Source of the DNA: Nitrospinota bacterium
Lineage (GTDB): Bacteria > Nitrospinota_A > UBA7883 > JACRGQ01
Length of the DNA: 64,000 nt
NCBI GenBank assembly: GCA_029881495.1
Contig: JAOUMJ010000011.1
Location: 16,206-80,205 of the forward strand
Direction: 5' to 3'
Part shown: positions 53,105 to 63,636 of the stretch, piece by piece
Numbering within the stretch: the first letter of the stretch is position 1
Layout: every line of letters begins with the position of its first letter
Translations under genes and position numbers: made by a program
Notes under the pieces: generated by a model
Database searches by the model: none
What the model saw: the letters and a program-made list of their open reading frames with translations, nothing else
Told to the model about the DNA's origin: nothing

Positions 53105-54390
53105 TTGTAAGTTTCTTTGAGGTCCCCATACTTGATGGCGCATAGGGCGCTACACATGGTGCAGGTATCTTCATCACTTTCAGGAGCTGAGCCTTTTCGG
53201 AAATCGGACGCCTTTTTAGGGTCAATAGCCTCGGCTATCTGGGTCTGCCAGTCCAGCTTCTTTCTGGCCCGCGCCATTCTGTTGTCCCATTCGATCTGTC
53301 CATTGCCCAGCTTGCAGATATCGGCGGCATGAGCTGCTATCCGGGCCGCTATCACCCCTTCACGGATATCATCGGCTGTAGGGAGCCGTAGATGTTCAGA
53401 AGGGGTAACAACGCAAAGGAAATCGGCCCCAGCCCTCGCGGCAATGGCGCCGCCAATAGCGGCGGTAATATGATCGTATCCGGGGGCGACATCGGTAACA
53501 AGCGGTCCCAGGACATAGAACGGGGCGTTATTGCAAAGCCTCTTCATTAGGATCATGTTAGCTTCTATCTGGTCCATCGGCATATGGCCGGGGCCTTCAA
53601 TCATTACCTGAACACCCGCTTTTTTTGCCCTGGATGCGAGTTCGCCGAGCACGATCGTCTCCTGAACCTGCCCCCGATCCGTTGCATCCGAAAGACAGCC
53701 CGGCCTCAAACCGTCACCAAGTGAGAGGGTCATATCGTACTCTCTGGCAATATCGAGGAGGCGGTCGAAATGTTCAAAAAGTGGGTTTTCTTCACCGGTA
53801 TATTTCATCCACTTGGTGGTAATGGCCCCGCCGCGGCTGACGATATCCAGGATTCGCCCTTCCTTTTCGATCCTTGAGACAGATTCCCTCGTTACTCCGC
53901 AATGAACCGTGATGTAGTCGACGCCGTCTTTCCCATGCTGTTCGATAGTATCGAAAATGTGTTCAGCGGTCATATCGCCAAGGAGGCTGTCACCTTTTAT
54001 GTTTTCACAAACAGCCTGATATATCGGGACAGTTCCGAGCGGGACAGGTGCGTTTTCGATAATCGTCTGCCTGATATGGCGTATATCACCACCGGTTGAC
54101 AGGTCCATAACCGTGCTGGCGCCGGCATCCACCGCTACGCGCAGTTTTTCGAGTTCATCCTGAAGGCTTTGTTCGTCGACCGATGTTCCTAGGTTCGCAT
54201 TGGTCTTTGTACTCATTTTTCTACCAATACCAATAGCTCGGAAACTCCGTTTATTATTGAACGGTATTACCACAGAACCATCTTCCACCAGTTGGCGCAC
54301 CTCTTCCAGGGATAGCTTTTCATCTAATGCTACCTGCTCCATTTGCGGGGTTATTTTTTTGTTTCTTGCCGCTTCCAACTGCGTTGCCAT
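53101..54390 (-). CDS. thiC: Phosphomethylpyrimidine synthase (radical SAM)
   Basis: 429 residues, the short form. Makes HMP-P, the pyrimidine part of thiamin, from AIR. Signature segments are DLSTGGDIRHIR, YITVHCGVTRES, SRGGAITTKWM, SLGDGLRPGCLSDATD, VMIEGPGHMP and the cluster-binding C-terminus DTCTMCSALCAIK (C-x2-C-x3-C). The ATG has AGGAG seven bases upstream. The related BzaF (hydroxybenzimidazole synthase) shares this fold, so that alternative is not fully excluded, but the gene stands with no bza genes. I see no thiamin-pyrophosphate riboswitch in the 500 bases upstream. Confidence 0.9.
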   Translation of the reverse strand: MATQLEAARNKKITPQMEQVALDEKLSLEEVRQLVEDGSVVIPFNNKRSFRAIGIGRKMSTKTNANLGTSVDEQSLQDELEKLRVAVDAGASTVMDLSTGGDIRHIRQTIIENAPVPLGTVPIYQAVCENIKGDSLLGDMTAEHIFDTIEQHGKDGVDYITVHCGVTRESVSRIEKEGRILDIVSRGGAITTKWMKYTGEENPLFEHFDRLLDIAREYDMTLSLGDGLRPGCLSDATDRGQVQETIVLGELASRAKKAGVQVMIEGPGHMPMDQIEANMILMKRLCNNAPFYVLGPLVTDVAPGYDHITAAIGGAIAARAGADFLCVVTPSEHLRLPTADDIREGVIAARIAAHAADICKLGNGQIEWDNRMARARKKLDWQTQIAEAIDPKKASDFRKGSAPESDEDTCTMCSALCAIKYGDLKETYK

Positions 54391-55227
<837 letters not shown>

Positions 55228-55228
<1 letters not shown>

Positions 55229-56589
55229 TGTTATATAGAATAGGCAAATCAACTCTGTCTGCATTTATTGTAGTTCTTTCTCTTTCTTCAATCACAAACG
55301 CCGGTGAAGTAACAGTTACCGAACTTAAGGTGATAAGCGATACGCTTTGGGTACTTATTGCCGGGGTGCTGGTATTTTTCATGAACACCGGTTTCGCGAT
55401 GATCGAATCGGGCCTTTGCCGGGCAAAGAACACGGTGAACATACTTTCAAAAAACGTAATTGTTTTTGCGGTTGCATCTGTGGTTTTTTGGGCTGTCGGT
55501 TTTTCAATAATGTTTGGAGACGGGAACGTATTATTCGGGAGTAACGGATTCTTTCTGGCCGGGGCCGATAACTCTCCGATGACTGGAGAGGAATATCGTG
55601 GAGTCTATAGCTCGATCTCCTGGGCAGCAGTGCCGTTAACCGCAAAATATTTCTTTCAAATGGTATTTGCGGCCACAGCGGCAACGATCGTCTCAGGCGC
55701 TGTAGCAGAGAGGATCAAGTACCTCTCGTTTTTCATATTTTCCATTCTCCTTGTTGGAATTATTTATCCAATAACCGGACACTGGACCTGGGGTGGAGGT
55801 TTTTTATCCGAACTTGGGTTTGTAGATTTTGCAGGTTCTACTGTTGTCCACTCTGTAGGCGGGTGGGCCGCGCTTACTGGCGCGATTATTTTAGGCGCCA
55901 GGAAGGGTAAATTCAGCAGGGATGGTATTCCTCTTCCGCTTCCAGGACACAACATGGGATTTGCGACTGTTGGAATGTTCATCCTTTGGCTTGGATGGTT
56001 CGGTTTTAATCCCGGCTCCACAATGGCCGCGGATCCAGAGGCGATCTCCCTGATCATGATAAATACGAATCTTGCGGCAGGAACAGGTGTCCTTATGGCA
56101 TCGCTAGTTTCAATACTGAAGATCGGGAAGCCGGATCTTTCCATGGCTTTGAATGGAGCTCTTGCCGGGCTCGTGTCGATTACTGCCGGATGCGACGGAG
56201 TATCGCCGTTCGCGGCTGTTTTGATAGGGAGCATCGCGGGGATTTTGGTTGTCTACTCAATACTTTTTTTCGACAAGTTGAAAATCGACGATCCGGTAGG
56301 TGCCGTCTCTGTGCATTTGGTGAACGGCGCCTGGGGTACCTTGGCTGTCGGATTATTCAACGTCGGGTCCGGCCTGTTTTACGGCGGCGGACTAAAACAA
56401 ATACTGATCCAAATAGCGGGCATTGGAATTATCGGCCTCTTCGTTGTAATACTCAGCTCCCTGATATGGATTTTAATTAAGAAAACAATCGGCCTCAGGG
56501 TTGGTGATGAGGAGGAATCCATCGGGTTGGATATTGGAGAGCATGGCATGGAAGCCTATCCGGATTTTTCCAGAAGGTCGGTAATATGA
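55228..56589 (+). CDS. amtB: Ammonium transporter (Amt family)
   Basis: 453 residues with a signal-like first helix ([13 protein letters not shown]) and eleven further hydrophobic helices. Family motifs: [45 protein letters not shown] with the first pore His, [14 protein letters not shown] and [17 protein letters not shown] with the second pore His. It overlaps glnB by one base. The C-terminal tail ([19 protein letters not shown]) is the part that usually contacts P-II. The glnB-amt pair precedes glnA. Confidence 0.95.
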
Positions 56590-56630
56590 GGCGGAATGAT
56601 TTAGCCTCATCTATCTCTGTCCGGGGGAGG

Positions 56631-56645
56631 TGGCATGTTAACGGC
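56631..56645 (+). promoter_or_regulatory. Weak sigma-54-type motif upstream of glnA
   Basis: TGGCATGTTAACGGC: the -24 half is nearly perfect and GG/GC lie 12 bases apart, but the -12 half reads CGGC instead of TTGC. It is about 160 bases before the glnA start. It is a candidate only because glnA is a classic sigma-54 target. Confidence 0.3.
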
Positions 56646-56803
56646 TATTGGTTTAAAGAATATTACGAAAAACAGTTTATGCAGATACTTGATTTTAATC
56701 AGAATAAGAGGAGGTAAGGGATACCCGAATATTATTTGATTGTGTTGTGCGAAGGTATAAAGTAAATTTACATTTTTTAAATTGAGTTTTTAGGAGAAAT
56801 AGG

Positions 56804-58222
56804 ATGGGGATGACAGGCAAGGATGTAGTCAAGTTTATCAAGGACAATGACGTAAAAACGGTCGATTTCAAGTTCATGGATTTTATCGGCCTCTGGCAGC
56901 ATACAAGCTTCCCGGCATCGCATGTCGATGCGGATATGCTTGAGGAAGGGCACGGATTCGATGGTTCATCAATACGTGGGTGGCAGCCGATTCACGCATC
57001 GGACATGATGCTTGTGCCGGATACCAATACTATGATCATTGATCCGTTCTTCGATAGGAAAACAATAAGTCTGATCTGTAATATAGTCGACCCGATTACA
57101 AGGGAAGGTTACTCAAGGGATCCACGCTACATTGCGCAGAAAGCGGAAGCGTATTTGAAATCAACAGGCATTGGCGATACGGTGTTCATTGGGCCTGAGG
57201 CAGAGTTCTTTATTTTCGACGACATCAGATACAGCACTGCCCCTGGACACTCCTTCTTTCATCTTGAGTCGGTAGAGGCTCAATGGAACACCGGCAGGGA
57301 TGAAAAACCTAACCTGGGATACAAACCGAGATATAAAGAGGGCTATTTCCCAGTTCCTCCGACAGATTCAACAGTGAACCTGAGGAATGAAATGGTTCAG
57401 GTGATGGAAGAGTGCGGCATTAAAGTTGAGTGTCAGCATCATGAGGTTGCTACAGCAGGCCAAGGGGAAATTGACATGAGGTTTGCACCATTGGTTGAGA
57501 TGGGAGACAAGCTGAATCTCTTTAAATACATAATTAAGAATGTAGCTCGAAGGAATAACAGAACTGTCACTTTCATGCCGAAACCGATACTCAATGATAA
57601 TGGATCGGGAATGCATGTTCACCAATCGATCTGGAAGGACGGAAAACCTCTCTTTGCGGGGAACGGTTATGGCGGTATGAGCGATACGGCCTTATACTAC
57701 ATCGGTGGTATTTTGAAACATGCCAAAGCTCTTGCGGCGCTGTGTGCGCCAACCACGAACTCCTACAAGAGACTCGTTCCCGGCTTTGAAGCCCCTGTGA
57801 ATCTGGCTTATTCCAGCAGAAACCGCTCGGCATCAATAAGGATTCCCATGTATTCAAACAGCCCAAAAGCGAAGAGGATAGAGGTCAGGTTCCCGGATCC
57901 ATCCTGCAATCCTTACCTCGCCTTTACAGCAATGTTAATGGCTGGTCTTGACGGCATTCAGAATAAAATTGACCCTGGTGAGCCTCTTGATAAGGATATA
58001 TACGGACTCTCTCCTGAAGAGCTTTCGGAGATTCCGGCACTTCCAGGTTCACTCGGCGATGCGCTGAACGAACTGGAGGAAGATCATGAGTTTCTTCTCA
58101 AGGGTGACGTGTTCACTGACGATGTTATTGAAACCTGGATCGATTATAAGCGTCAAAAAGAGGTAAAGCCGGTAAATATGGCTCCAAATCCGGTTGAGTT
58201 CGCTCTTTATTACGATATTTGA
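56804..58222 (+). CDS. glnA: Glutamine synthetase type I (GSI-beta like)
   Basis: 472 residues. Makes glutamine from glutamate, ammonia and [28 protein letters not shown], the metal-site [23 protein letters not shown] (ATP site), and [16 protein letters not shown] are typical. The C-terminal part has the [11 protein letters not shown] segment, whose Tyr is the adenylylation site of type I-beta enzymes, and ends FALYYDI. It has GGAG eight bases upstream of the ATG. Together with glnB-amt it forms the ammonium-assimilation module, and a strong terminator follows. Confidence 0.96.
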   Translation: MGMTGKDVVKFIKDNDVKTVDFKFMDFIGLWQHTSFPASHVDADMLEEGHGFDGSSIRGWQPIHASDMMLVPDTNTMIIDPFFDRKTISLICNIVDPITREGYSRDPRYIAQKAEAYLKSTGIGDTVFIGPEAEFFIFDDIRYSTAPGHSFFHLESVEAQWNTGRDEKPNLGYKPRYKEGYFPVPPTDSTVNLRNEMVQVMEECGIKVECQHHEVATAGQGEIDMRFAPLVEMGDKLNLFKYIIKNVARRNNRTVTFMPKPILNDNGSGMHVHQSIWKDGKPLFAGNGYGGMSDTALYYIGGILKHAKALAALCAPTTNSYKRLVPGFEAPVNLAYSSRNRSASIRIPMYSNSPKAKRIEVRFPDPSCNPYLAFTAMLMAGLDGIQNKIDPGEPLDKDIYGLSPEELSEIPALPGSLGDALNELEEDHEFLLKGDVFTDDVIETWIDYKRQKEVKPVNMAPNPVEFALYYDI

Positions 58223-58231
58223 TTCTTTGAA

Positions 58232-58268
58232 ATATCCCGTTCCGGCAAAACCGGGACGGGATATTTTC
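58232..58268 (+). terminator. Intrinsic terminator after glnA
   Basis: ATATCCCGT-T-CCGG pairs with CCGG-G-ACGGGATAT around CAAAA, then TTTC follows. The stem begins ten bases after the glnA stop. It separates the nitrogen module from the receiver gene downstream. Confidence 0.85.
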
Positions 58269-58347
58269 ATAAAACTTTTTTCTATGTTAGTTTAGAAGCA
58301 ATAAAATGAATTTGCCTAAAATCCAAATGGGGATATTTTCAAAATAA

Positions 58348-58722
58348 ATGCTCAAAATAATTCTCTGCGAAGACGACCCTCTGCTACGCAAGACTTTGAA
58401 AGAATTCCTCAATTCACTTGGGCACGAGGTTATTGAAGCGGTAGATGGCACGGAGGCGCTGGATTTTCTGGCCAGCCAGAGTGTGGATATGATAGTTAGC
58501 GATATTCATATGCCGTCAATGGGAGGAATGGCATTGCTGGAAAAATTAAGATCCGATAAGAATATGGTACCTTTTATATTGATGACAGGAAAACCGGAAA
58601 TCGAATCTTTCTTAAAAGGGATGCACAATTTTGGCGCTTTTGATTATATTCAGAAACCATTTGATTTCGATCTTCTTGTCAAAATGATTGGAAGACTGGA
58701 AAATAAAAATCACATTCATTGA
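58348..58722 (+). CDS. Single-domain response regulator (CheY-like)
   Basis: 124 residues, one receiver domain only. CEDDPLLRKTL holds the acidic pair, MIVSDIHMPSMGG the phospho-Asp, LMTGKPE the Thr position and YIQKPF the Lys. There is no output domain, so it signals by protein contact. It ends 13 bases before the DsbA-like lipoprotein start. No cognate kinase is nearby; the kinase at 12 kb carries its own receiver. Confidence 0.92.
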   Translation: MLKIILCEDDPLLRKTLKEFLNSLGHEVIEAVDGTEALDFLASQSVDMIVSDIHMPSMGGMALLEKLRSDKNMVPFILMTGKPEIESFLKGMHNFGAFDYIQKPFDFDLLVKMIGRLENKNHIH

Positions 58723-58735
58723 AAAGGTGGGCTAT

Positions 58736-59509
58736 TTGAAACAGCAACTGTTTTTTCTTCTTCTGGTGTTATCCTTTTTCTCCTGTAATACCCAAACATC
58801 CCAAAAGGGAGCAAGCAGAGATGAGATTGCGTCTATTCTTAAAGAGAATCCGGAAATTATATTAGACGCAATGAAGGGGCGAGAGATTGAATTGTTTGAA
58901 ATTGCCCAAAAAGGGGCGATAGAAAAACAACAGCTAGAAACTCAAAAAAGAAGAAACGCTGAATTGAAAAATCCAAAAGTCCCTTTTATCGAGGAAGGGC
59001 GGCTATTTCGGGGAAAGCAGGGGGCGAAAGTTACAATCGTAGAATATTCCGATTTTGAATGTCCGTTTTGCGCCAAGGGAGCAATGACGGTAAAAGCGGT
59101 TCTTGAAAAATACGGCGACAATATAAGGTTTGTGTATAAGCACAATCCTCTCTCGTTCCATAAACAGGCTTTGCCGGCCGCTATGTATTTTGAGGCAATA
59201 GGAATGCAGAGCCAGGAGGAAGCGTGGAAGTTTCACGATATGATCTTCAGTAATCAGGATCTGCTTAAAAACGGCGAATCAGGCTTTCAAAAATTGATTT
59301 CACGTTTGAAAATCGATAAAGAAAAATTGAAAAACGATTACAACGGGAAAGCCGTTGCAGGGATAATATCAAGTGATATGGCGGAGGCAAAGAAGTTCGG
59401 CTTTGGCGGCACGCCAACATTTTTGGTAAATGGCATCACTATAACAGGAGCTCAACCTGAGGGAAATTTCGCGGAAATCATAGATTTTCTGCTCAAGGAA
59501 AGCATGTAA
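58736..59509 (+). CDS. DsbA-like thioredoxin-fold lipoprotein
   Basis: 257 residues from a TTG with GGTGG five bases upstream. The signal LFFLLLVLSFFSC ends in a lipobox Cys, so the protein is an envelope lipoprotein. A helical linker precedes the DsbA domain: VEYSDFECPFCAKGA with the redox CPFC, the VYKHNPLSFHKQA helix and the cis-Pro loop GFGGTPTFLVNG. It probably forms or isomerises disulfides in exported proteins. A longer frame that begins inside the receiver gene is rejected because it lacks the signal start. Confidence 0.88.
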   Translation: MKQQLFFLLLVLSFFSCNTQTSQKGASRDEIASILKENPEIILDAMKGREIELFEIAQKGAIEKQQLETQKRRNAELKNPKVPFIEEGRLFRGKQGAKVTIVEYSDFECPFCAKGAMTVKAVLEKYGDNIRFVYKHNPLSFHKQALPAAMYFEAIGMQSQEEAWKFHDMIFSNQDLLKNGESGFQKLISRLKIDKEKLKNDYNGKAVAGIISSDMAEAKKFGFGGTPTFLVNGITITGAQPEGNFAEIIDFLLKESM

Positions 59510-59763
59510 ATTACTGTTTATCAGCTCAACATTAGTCAAATAAAGCATAATTTATTATCTTGAATATTTCATAAAAAAAATATATTATTTGTCCAAGTGG
59601 GAACGCGTACGGCAGAATTAAAATGCCGCGAAAAGATAGGATACCTTGGCCGTTTAAAGTGGAAATGCCAGGTATCGGAAAATTTTAGTATGGTATTATG
59701 TTAACTTATGGTTGAATAATACTGTGCTGAGTTGTAAAGGCAAACCTAAATTACTCCGCTTTA

Positions 59764-59779
59764 CCGGTTTGTAAACCGG
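59764..59779. promoter_or_regulatory. Perfect 16-bp palindrome upstream of the HTH regulator
   Basis: CCGGTTT-GT-AAACCGG. It lies about 115 bases before the HTH gene in a 380-base gap that otherwise shows no gene. It is a plausible operator, possibly for the regulator itself, but no second copy is seen in the window. Confidence 0.4.
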
Positions 59780-59895
59780 AAATGGAGAAAATAGGAGTCA
59801 AGCTACGGACAAGTTGAGAAGGCATGCAATTGGTGTAATGTGGTGATGCAAAATAAATTAATAACATTGCAACTATTTTATAAAAGGAGTTGGTC

Positions 59896-60276
59896 ATGGC
59901 GCAAACATTCAAAGACAGACTAAAGATATTAATGCAAGGGGAGCGCCCTTATACTTGGTCAAAAAAAGTTGGGATTGAAAAAGGGCTTTTCCAGTACTAC
60001 TGGCAAAAGGGGAAGATTCCGACATATGAAAATCTTTTGAAAATTCAAAGGTATTCAGGTTGTTCCCTTGACTGGCTCCTGACAGGGAGAAACGTAGCAT
60101 TTGACAAGGTCGACAATTTGCCAATGGTAAGCGAAAAGACCCCAAAATACGGCGCAAGAAACCTAAGATTGTCTACTGTAATATCCAAGATCAGAGATAT
60201 TTACAGCAAAAAAACTGATAAAGATATAGAGGTTTTTGAATACATGGTGAATGCGGTTCTTACCAAAAAATCGTAA
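59896..60276 (+). CDS. Small HTH regulator, phage CI-type N-terminal domain
   Basis: 126 residues from ATG 59896 with AAGGAG six bases upstream. The start FKDRLKILMQGERPYTWSKK-VGIEKGLFQYYWQKGKIPTYEN is a helix-turn-helix similar to the Bacteriophage_CI_repr domain, and SLDWLLTGRN is the conserved closing motif of that family. The C-terminal 60 residues are a short helical extension, not a protease domain, so RecA-driven self-cleavage is not expected. A strong terminator follows at once. Confidence 0.78.
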   Translation: MAQTFKDRLKILMQGERPYTWSKKVGIEKGLFQYYWQKGKIPTYENLLKIQRYSGCSLDWLLTGRNVAFDKVDNLPMVSEKTPKYGARNLRLSTVISKIRDIYSKKTDKDIEVFEYMVNAVLTKKS

Positions 60277-60281
60277 ACCGA

Positions 60282-60328
60282 ACCCGCTATCAGCTGATAT
60301 TATAGTTCCTTGTTGATAGCGGGTTTTT
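60282..60328 (+). terminator. Intrinsic terminator after the HTH gene
   Basis: ACCCGCTATCA (60282-60292) pairs with TGATAGCGGGT (60313-60323) and is followed by TTTTT. The loop is about 20 bases and itself contains GCTGATATTATAG. Confidence 0.85.
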
Positions 60329-60439
60329 ACGTTTTGCCATCATCATGAAGCGGTTTGGCGGAGACATTTAGATACATGTATTTGGAAATGGTACACATAT
60401 AAGTGTTGAAGGTTGCAAAAATGATGCTATCATTAATTG

Positions 60440-60468
60440 TTGTCATGCGTTTTGCATGCTAGTACAAT
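60440..60468 (+). promoter_or_regulatory. Sigma-70-type promoter for the H1-tail protein
   Basis: TTGTCA (60440-60445), exactly 17 bases, TACAAT (60463-60468), followed 24 bases later by the ATG at 60493. The short leader leaves only a weak ribosome site (ATAGAAG). Confidence 0.6.
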
Positions 60469-60492
60469 GTTAACTTAATATTGATATAGAAG

Positions 60493-60990
60493 ATGACAAA
60501 AAAAATGGTTAAAATTGAGATGGCGAATTCACGATTCGTCCGTACCGAATTGAAAGATCACGCCTCTGAGTTCATTCACTACGCAAAATACGCCGGCTAC
60601 ATGCTAGGGAGTTTTAATAAGCATCTGGCTTTGGCGAAAATATATCCGCTAAAACCCGAAATTGCCGAAAGAAATCACAGGCTGATAATTGAAACGACAC
60701 TTGCCAATGCCAAAATTCTGTTTCAGATAACCCAGATCTACCCCTCCTTTAAAAACTGGATGATAAAACCGATTACTCCTGGTGTTGAGCTTGGACATGC
60801 GCTTAGAAAAAAACTGATACAGCAGGCCTTGGCTGAAAATGCTGAACCCAAGCCTAAAAGCGCCAAGACTACAGCAAAAAAGAATGTCGTGGCAAAACCT
60901 AAAACTGCAAAAAAGAGTTCCAAAACGGTAAAGAAAAGCGTTAAAAAGAGCGTTGCGAAAAAAGCGAAAGTCAAAATAAAGAAAAAATAA
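60493..60990 (+). CDS. Unknown protein with histone-H1-like lysine tail
   Basis: 165 residues. Residues 1-115 form an unrecognised mainly helical domain (ELKDHASEFIHYAKYAGYML; HRLIIETTLANAKILFQITQ; GVELGHALRKKLIQQAL). Residues 116-165 are Lys/Ala/Ser/Val-rich with histone-H1-like KxAKK steps (KPKSAKTTAKKNVVAKPKTA, KKSVAKKAKVKIKKK). Such tails bind DNA non-specifically in several bacterial nucleoid proteins. The gene has a good promoter and no partner. Function is inferred only from composition. Confidence 0.6.
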   Translation: MTKKMVKIEMANSRFVRTELKDHASEFIHYAKYAGYMLGSFNKHLALAKIYPLKPEIAERNHRLIIETTLANAKILFQITQIYPSFKNWMIKPITPGVELGHALRKKLIQQALAENAEPKPKSAKTTAKKNVVAKPKTAKKSSKTVKKSVKKSVAKKAKVKIKKK

Positions 60991-61066
60991 TATCTGGAAC
61001 CGCCACTTACCAAGCCCGATTCAAAATTTGAAATTCTGCTGTTCTCTGTAATCAGCGCCGTCATCT

Positions 61067-62869
61067 ATGAAAAATATGCAAATTAGATCAATAAAAGACG
61101 TATTTCTCCCGACCACCAGTGAAGAGGCGTCTCAAAGAGGGTGGAATTCAATAGACATCCTGTTAATAACAGGAGATGCCTATGTGGATCATCCTAGTTT
61201 CGGTATTCCGTTGATTGGGAGATGGCTGGAACGTCTTGGATATCGGGTCGGAATCGTAGCCAGGCCTCGAACTGATACTGTCGAAGATTTCAAGCGTTTC
61301 GGACGCCCCACACTCTTTATAGGGATCTCATCCGGCGCCGTGGACAGCATGTTGAACAACTATACGGCAAACAAGAAAACGAGAAGCGACGACCAGTACG
61401 CCCCTGGAGGGAAAGGGGGTGGCAGGCCTGATTATGCGGTTTCGGTATATACAGAACTCGCAAGGAGAGCCTTTCCAGATACACCTATTTTATTGGGTGG
61501 CGTAGAGGCAAGCTTGAGAAGGATCGCTCACTACGATTACTGGATGAACAAAGTGCGCCCATCAATCCTGAAAAGCGCTGACGCAGACCTTCTTGTGTAC
61601 GGCCAGGGAGAAAAAACCGTAACCGAGATTGCGGAAATTTTAAGTAAGTCTGCCGATGAAACCGGATACGTTTCTCGAGGCGGTAATCTTTATAGAAAAG
61701 CTATTGAGAAAATCCAGGAGTTGAGAGGCGTTGCATACGTAACCACTAAGGAGGCGGCACGGGAGCTGGAACCCCGGCTTACTCTCCCTTCGTTCAAGGA
61801 GGTAGCCAACGATAAAAAGAAGTTCGCGCGAGCGGCATATTTCGTTGAGCTTGAGGCGAGCCCGTATAACGGCAAGAGGTTGGTGCAGTATCACGGCGAT
61901 TCTGCCGTAGTAGTAAATCAGGCGCAGCTGCCGATATCCACGGAGGAGTTCGACTCAATATACACGTTGCCTTTTACGCGCGAACAGCATCCATCCTATA
62001 CGGAGAAGATTCCAGCAGGGGAGATGATAAAATTCTCTATCGCATCAAACAGGGGATGTTTTGGGGGGTGCAGTTTTTGCGCCATCACACTCCATCACGG
62101 AAGGATAGTCTCTTCACGCTCGGAAAAGAGCATACTTCAAGAGCTGGAATCTTTAAATTCGGTGAATGGATATCGAGGTCAGATCAGCGATATCGGCGGT
62201 CCGACCGCGAATATGTATCGGCTCGACTGCGTGAGCAAGGAGATACAATCGGTGTGCAGAAAAATGTCATGCGTTTTCCCAACAATATGTCCTCATCTGG
62301 TTACCGATCATACCCCACAGGTGAAACTGCTTGAGAAATCCCGCAAGGTGCCAGGCGTTAAAAAGATATCTATCGGTTCAGGTGTGCGATACGACATAGC
62401 TTTCGCGGATAGGAAGTCAGGTGAGAAGTATCTGAACGACCTTATAAAACACCATGTAGGTGGTCAATTGAAGATTGCTCCCGAACATGTCGATGATGAA
62501 GTCCTGTATCTTATGAAAAAGCCGAGGATGGAGGAGTTTGAAAAGTTTGTGGAATTTTTCAAAAGATCAACGCAGGAAGCCGGGAAAGAACAGTACATAA
62601 TCCCTTATTTCATCAGCGGTTTTCCAGGTTCTACACACGGAAAGATGAAAAAGGTGCATGATTTTCTGACGGCGAGGCGGTGGAACGTTCAACAGGTGCA
62701 GGCATTTATACCAACCCCTATGACATTGGCTACGGCGATGTACTGGTCTGAAATGGATCCTAAGACACGAAAGAGCCTCTGGGTTGCCCGTGAATATAAA
62801 GACAGGAAAGAACAGCAGGATCTGCTTCAGCCGTGGAAAGAGAGAGCACGAAAGAAGGGGAGGGGCTAG
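61067..62869 (+). CDS. YgiQ-family radical SAM protein
   Basis: 600 residues. The start FLPTTSEEASQRGWNSIDIL, then LITGDAYVDHPSFGIPLIGR and the cluster motif SNRGCFGGCSFCAITLHHGR (C-x3-C-x2-C) are family hallmarks. Also GGVEASLRRIAHYDYW and KIAPEHVDDEVLYLM. UPF0313/YgiQ proteins are widespread; the reaction is not firmly known. It overlaps the convergent P-II-like gene by four bases at the 3' end. Confidence 0.93.
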   Translation: MKNMQIRSIKDVFLPTTSEEASQRGWNSIDILLITGDAYVDHPSFGIPLIGRWLERLGYRVGIVARPRTDTVEDFKRFGRPTLFIGISSGAVDSMLNNYTANKKTRSDDQYAPGGKGGGRPDYAVSVYTELARRAFPDTPILLGGVEASLRRIAHYDYWMNKVRPSILKSADADLLVYGQGEKTVTEIAEILSKSADETGYVSRGGNLYRKAIEKIQELRGVAYVTTKEAARELEPRLTLPSFKEVANDKKKFARAAYFVELEASPYNGKRLVQYHGDSAVVVNQAQLPISTEEFDSIYTLPFTREQHPSYTEKIPAGEMIKFSIASNRGCFGGCSFCAITLHHGRIVSSRSEKSILQELESLNSVNGYRGQISDIGGPTANMYRLDCVSKEIQSVCRKMSCVFPTICPHLVTDHTPQVKLLEKSRKVPGVKKISIGSGVRYDIAFADRKSGEKYLNDLIKHHVGGQLKIAPEHVDDEVLYLMKKPRMEEFEKFVEFFKRSTQEAGKEQYIIPYFISGFPGSTHGKMKKVHDFLTARRWNVQQVQAFIPTPMTLATAMYWSEMDPKTRKSLWVAREYKDRKEQQDLLQPWKERARKKGRG

Positions 62870-63198
62870 AACTTTTCTTCGGCGATATCTGGAAGCAAAA
62901 ACCTGCTCGATTTTCTCAGGTTCATCTGGTACATGAAGCCGGATGATACAGCGCCGATATCAGCTTCATGATAGATGAATTCAAATATCTCGTCAGCGCG
63001 GCTTTCATCCACTACGATGGAAATAATCTCCACTTCGATCTCGGACTGGAGGGTCGATCTTTTTGTGCCGCTTCCGCGGCCGTTCCATACGTTGGTGGAA
63101 TCTATCCCTTTATCCCTGTGAAGCTTCTTCTCAATATCGACCGCTTTCCCTTTTGGGAGAATGCAGGTGATAAGCTTGCATTTCGAAAGAATATCCAT
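62866..63198 (-). CDS. Divergent P-II-like protein (second of pair)
   Basis: 110 residues. KLITCILPKGKAVDIEKKL and the end of the fold FIYHEADIGAVSSGFMYQM resemble a P-II ferredoxin-like half. The T-loop region (VWNGRGSGTKRSTLQSEIEVE) lacks the Tyr uridylylation site and is shorter than in GlnB. It is the downstream member of a P-II pair that follows the DUF1538 transporter gene. Confidence 0.78.
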   Translation of the reverse strand: MDILSKCKLITCILPKGKAVDIEKKLHRDKGIDSTNVWNGRGSGTKRSTLQSEIEVEIISIVVDESRADEIFEFIYHEADIGAVSSGFMYQMNLRKSSRFLLPDIAEEKF

Positions 63199-63246
63199 CT
63201 TCAGATAGCCTTTATACTATCCTGATGCAGAGCGCATTTGGAAGGT

Positions 63247-63633
63247 TTACCCACGTCTTTCCTTTTCCTCTTTTTCGCGTTTCAATTTCTCCAGAATGAC
63301 CTGCGGTATGTAGGTCGCCGCTTTTTCCAGTTGCGTGATATAGATGATTCCCATCCCGGGAGTATCCAGATTGCCTGCCAGATACATTGCCTCGAATATC
63401 CTTTCCACCTGTTCGGAAGAGACGACGATCTCAATTATCTCCTTGCCAACTTCAACGGCGACACCAAGCACCCCGAGCCTCTCGCGGACACCCATACCCC
63501 TTCCGTAATGCACTGTGGCCCCCTGTGCGCCAGCGCTACGTGCGGCGGTAATTATACTGTCCGCCAACCCTTTCTGAACAATGCAGGTTATGAGGGCGAC
63601 GTCTGTAAGAACAGTTATCTCTCGTTTATTCAT
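63247..63633 (-). CDS. Divergent P-II-like protein (first of pair)
   Basis: 128 residues. VALITCIVQKGLADSIITAA, then GATVHYGRGMGVRERLGVLG (T-loop without Tyr), EIIEIVVSSEQVERIFEAMY and the closing GMGIIYITQLEKAATYIP give a P-II-type fold. The C-terminal tail is charged (EKLKREKEEKERRG). It lies four bases downstream of the DUF1538 gene and is likely co-translated. It may gate that transporter as GlnB-type proteins gate Amt. Confidence 0.8.
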   Translation of the reverse strand: MNKREITVLTDVALITCIVQKGLADSIITAARSAGAQGATVHYGRGMGVRERLGVLGVAVEVGKEIIEIVVSSEQVERIFEAMYLAGNLDTPGMGIIYITQLEKAATYIPQVILEKLKREKEEKERRG

Positions 63634-63636
63634 GAC

